A stretch of DNA of 32,855 nucleotides from an uncultured Lachnospiraceae bacterium (GTDB lineage Bacteria > Bacillota > Clostridia > Lachnospirales > Lachnospiraceae). The DNA lies in NCBI GenBank assembly GCA_910580015.1, contig CAJTVT010000030.1, positions 1 to 32,855 of the forward strand. Direction: 5' to 3'. This document shows, piece by piece, positions 31,191-32,855 of this stretch (the stretch's first letter is position 1; every line of letters begins with the position of its first letter). Below the pieces are notes generated by a model, which was given only the letters and a program-made list of their open reading frames with translations, did not search any database and was not told the origin of the DNA. A program made the position numbers and the translations under genes.

Positions 31191-32750
31191 GTGGATTTAG
31201 AAAAAAAATACATACATATGAATCGAGAAAAAGGAAAAGCCTTCACGCAAATTACACTGGATGATGATTTTAATGTGCCAGATTTAAAACCGGATTTAAT
31301 GCGGATTATACTGGATAAAGGTGAATTGGTTCTGGATGAGACGACCATCACACAGGATCATGTATGGCTGAAGGGAGTGCTGAAATTTTCCCTATTATAT
31401 CGCAGTGACCAGGAAGAAGGCAAAATCAATACCATGACAGGAGAGATTCCCTTTCAGGAAAGCCTTGCCATAGATGGTGCCAACGAATATGATACTGCAA
31501 AGATGAAATGGGAGATGGAGGATCTCTCTATAGGAATTATAAATTCCAGAAAATTAAGTGTGAAAGCACTGGTGGTCTTAAAGGCGGTTATTGATGAAAT
31601 ATACGATGAGGAGCTGATTACAGGGGTAGGACAGGAGGATGGGGTACAGCTTTTAAGCCAAAATCTGTCAGCGATGGAGTTGTTCCTTTCCAAAAAGGAT
31701 ACGTTTCGTTTTAAAGAGGAAATACTGCTGCCTTCCAACAAACCAAATATTCGACAGATCCTATGGAAAAGTGTTCAGCTTAGGGGGGTGGAGATGCGCC
31801 TTTCCGATCAGCAGTTGAATTTGAAAGGGGAAGCGTTGGTGTTTGCCCTTTATGAAGGGGAGGAGGAAGAGGAGCATTTACAGTGGATGGAGACAGCCCT
31901 TCCATTTTCTGGGGTAATTGACTGTAATGGTTGTACAGAGGATATGATAGCAGACGTATCTTACGATGTGTCTGGCGTGGAGCTTGAGGTGAAGCCGGAT
32001 TATGACGGGGAAGAACGGATGCTTCATCTGGAATTGGTGCTGGATCTGGAGCTTCAAATTTTTACAGAGGAACAAAATCAGATAGTGGCGGATCTCTATG
32101 CAGTAAATGAAAAATTGACCCCTGTGTATCAAGATACTATTTTTGAGAAACTTCTTCTTCGAAATGCCTCCAAATGTAAAATTTCAGAAAAAATGAGTAT
32201 TGATAAAAATCAAGAACCTATTTTACAGATTTGCGCCAGTGAGGGGTATGCGGTGACAGAGCGGGCAGAAATTGTGGAGGGTGGTATTCAGGTAGAAGGG
32301 ACGTTACAGGTCACGATCTTGTATGTGACATCAGATGACAGAATGCCAGTGGCCTCCATCAAGGATCTATTGCCCTTCCATTATCTGATTGAAGTTCCAG
32401 GAATTAATAAAAATTGCCGTTATCATCTGCAAACAGGAATTGATCAGCTTACCACAGTGATGACAGACAGCAGTCAGGTGGAAGTGAAGGCGGTGTTAGG
32501 TTTAAGCTGTATTGTGTTTGAACAACAGCAGGTGAAAAAAATTATGGAGGTAGAGCAGTCTCCTCTGGATATGGAAGAATTGCAACAAAGTCCAGGCATC
32601 ATTGGATATATTGTAAAAGAAGGCGATCAGCTCTGGGATATCGCGAAAGAGAATTTCACCACGATCTCAGAGATTGTAAAGACGAATCAGCTTTCTTCGG
32701 AACAGGTTCGAGGTGGGGATAAGATCTTAATCATCAAAACAGTCGGATAG
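31191..32750 (+). CDS. SPOCS (DUF3794) and LysM domain protein
   Basis: A 519-residue protein of the spore-associated SPOCS family. Three SPOCS-like domains can be followed: about 18-97 (KAFTQITLDDDFNVPDLKPD), 165-247 and 344-404, each a beta domain with a W/L-K-G or similar turn. A C-terminal LysM domain (about 471-518, YIVKEGDQLWDIAKENF) would bind peptidoglycan or related glycans. Such proteins are often coat or cortex-associated in clostridia, with the LysM attaching them to the spore surface. There is no signal peptide, as for proteins assembled from the mother cell. GTG 31191 is preceded by AGGAG at 10 nt; ATG 31218 lacks a ribosome site. Confidence 0.85.
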   Translation: MDLEKKYIHMNREKGKAFTQITLDDDFNVPDLKPDLMRIILDKGELVLDETTITQDHVWLKGVLKFSLLYRSDQEEGKINTMTGEIPFQESLAIDGANEYDTAKMKWEMEDLSIGIINSRKLSVKALVVLKAVIDEIYDEELITGVGQEDGVQLLSQNLSAMELFLSKKDTFRFKEEILLPSNKPNIRQILWKSVQLRGVEMRLSDQQLNLKGEALVFALYEGEEEEEHLQWMETALPFSGVIDCNGCTEDMIADVSYDVSGVELEVKPDYDGEERMLHLELVLDLELQIFTEEQNQIVADLYAVNEKLTPVYQDTIFEKLLLRNASKCKISEKMSIDKNQEPILQICASEGYAVTERAEIVEGGIQVEGTLQVTILYVTSDDRMPVASIKDLLPFHYLIEVPGINKNCRYHLQTGIDQLTTVMTDSSQVEVKAVLGLSCIVFEQQQVKKIMEVEQSPLDMEELQQSPGIIGYIVKEGDQLWDIAKENFTTISEIVKTNQLSSEQVRGGDKILIIKTVG

Positions 32751-32855
32751 TTAAATTTCAGGACGGACAGAGGAAAGGAAGGAACAGCGGAATGATTTCG
32801 CCAATGTCATTTAGTTAAGGCATCAGCAGTGACGCTCTTTACAGAGCAAGGTATA

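Noticed and set aside
32788..32820. Very short frame MISPMSFS after the SPOCS gene
   Set aside because: Eight codons with a purine-rich stretch upstream are not enough to call a gene; the last 105 bp show no supported feature.

Overview
The window reads as a chromosomal segment of a low- to mid-GC, spore-forming Firmicute, most likely a gut Lachnospiraceae-type clostridium. Pointers are spoVG, veg and a SPOCS/LysM protein, the GlgC/GlgD pair, an unusually long divergent Prs, strong AGGAGG ribosome sites and TATAAT-type promoters. Several genes (spoVG, prs, pth, mfd, veg) belong to the neighbourhood that lies near the replication origin in Firmicutes. No rRNA, tRNA, CRISPR array, insertion sequence or phage gene was recognised. 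Assignments come from reading motifs; no database search was run.

Layout. (1) 1-3.9 kb looks accessory: a small XRE-type regulator and an unrecognised 54-residue protein on the minus strand, each with a terminator, then a BceAB-type antimicrobial-peptide ABC transporter on the plus strand with no two-component system beside it. (2) 3.9-9.0 kb, minus strand, is housekeeping: murC, a DnaD/DnaB-like primosome gene with its DnaI-like helicase loader, and prs. Two head-to-tail pairs of perfect DnaA boxes lie between murC and the primosome genes. (3) 9.3-12.1 kb, plus strand: glgC-glgD (ADP-glucose synthesis) and spoVG, closed by a nested hairpin facing a secreted Fn3/SH3 protein. (4) 13.2-19.6 kb, plus strand: uppP, pth, mfd and a PrsA-like lipoprotein foldase with a His/Asp/Glu-rich tail. 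(5) 19.7-21.7 kb: apbE, a NusG-domain-II membrane protein and a Gx-transporter-family membrane protein, a compact module with no visible flavinylated substrate. (6) 21.8-27.0 kb: response regulator, histidine kinase, ABC ATPase and a large FtsX/MacB-type permease, a typical envelope-stress or peptide-resistance set. (7) 27.2-30.7 kb: two half-size ABC exporters whose motifs are complementary, as in heterodimeric exporters, behind a promoter that carries a palindrome. (8) 30.7-32.75 kb: veg with a near-consensus promoter, then a SPOCS/LysM gene whose ribosome site is buried in a long hairpin.

How the parts fit: envelope building and defence recur (murC, uppP, BceAB-like transporter, sensor-linked ABC system, PrsA-like foldase, SH3 protein), mixed with replication start (primosome genes, DnaA boxes), transcription-coupled repair (mfd) and sporulation functions (spoVG, SPOCS protein). 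The observations most worth a second look are the DnaA-box module, the 54-residue gene with its consensus promoter, the apbE/NusG_II/Gx module and the hairpin over the SPOCS ribosome site.
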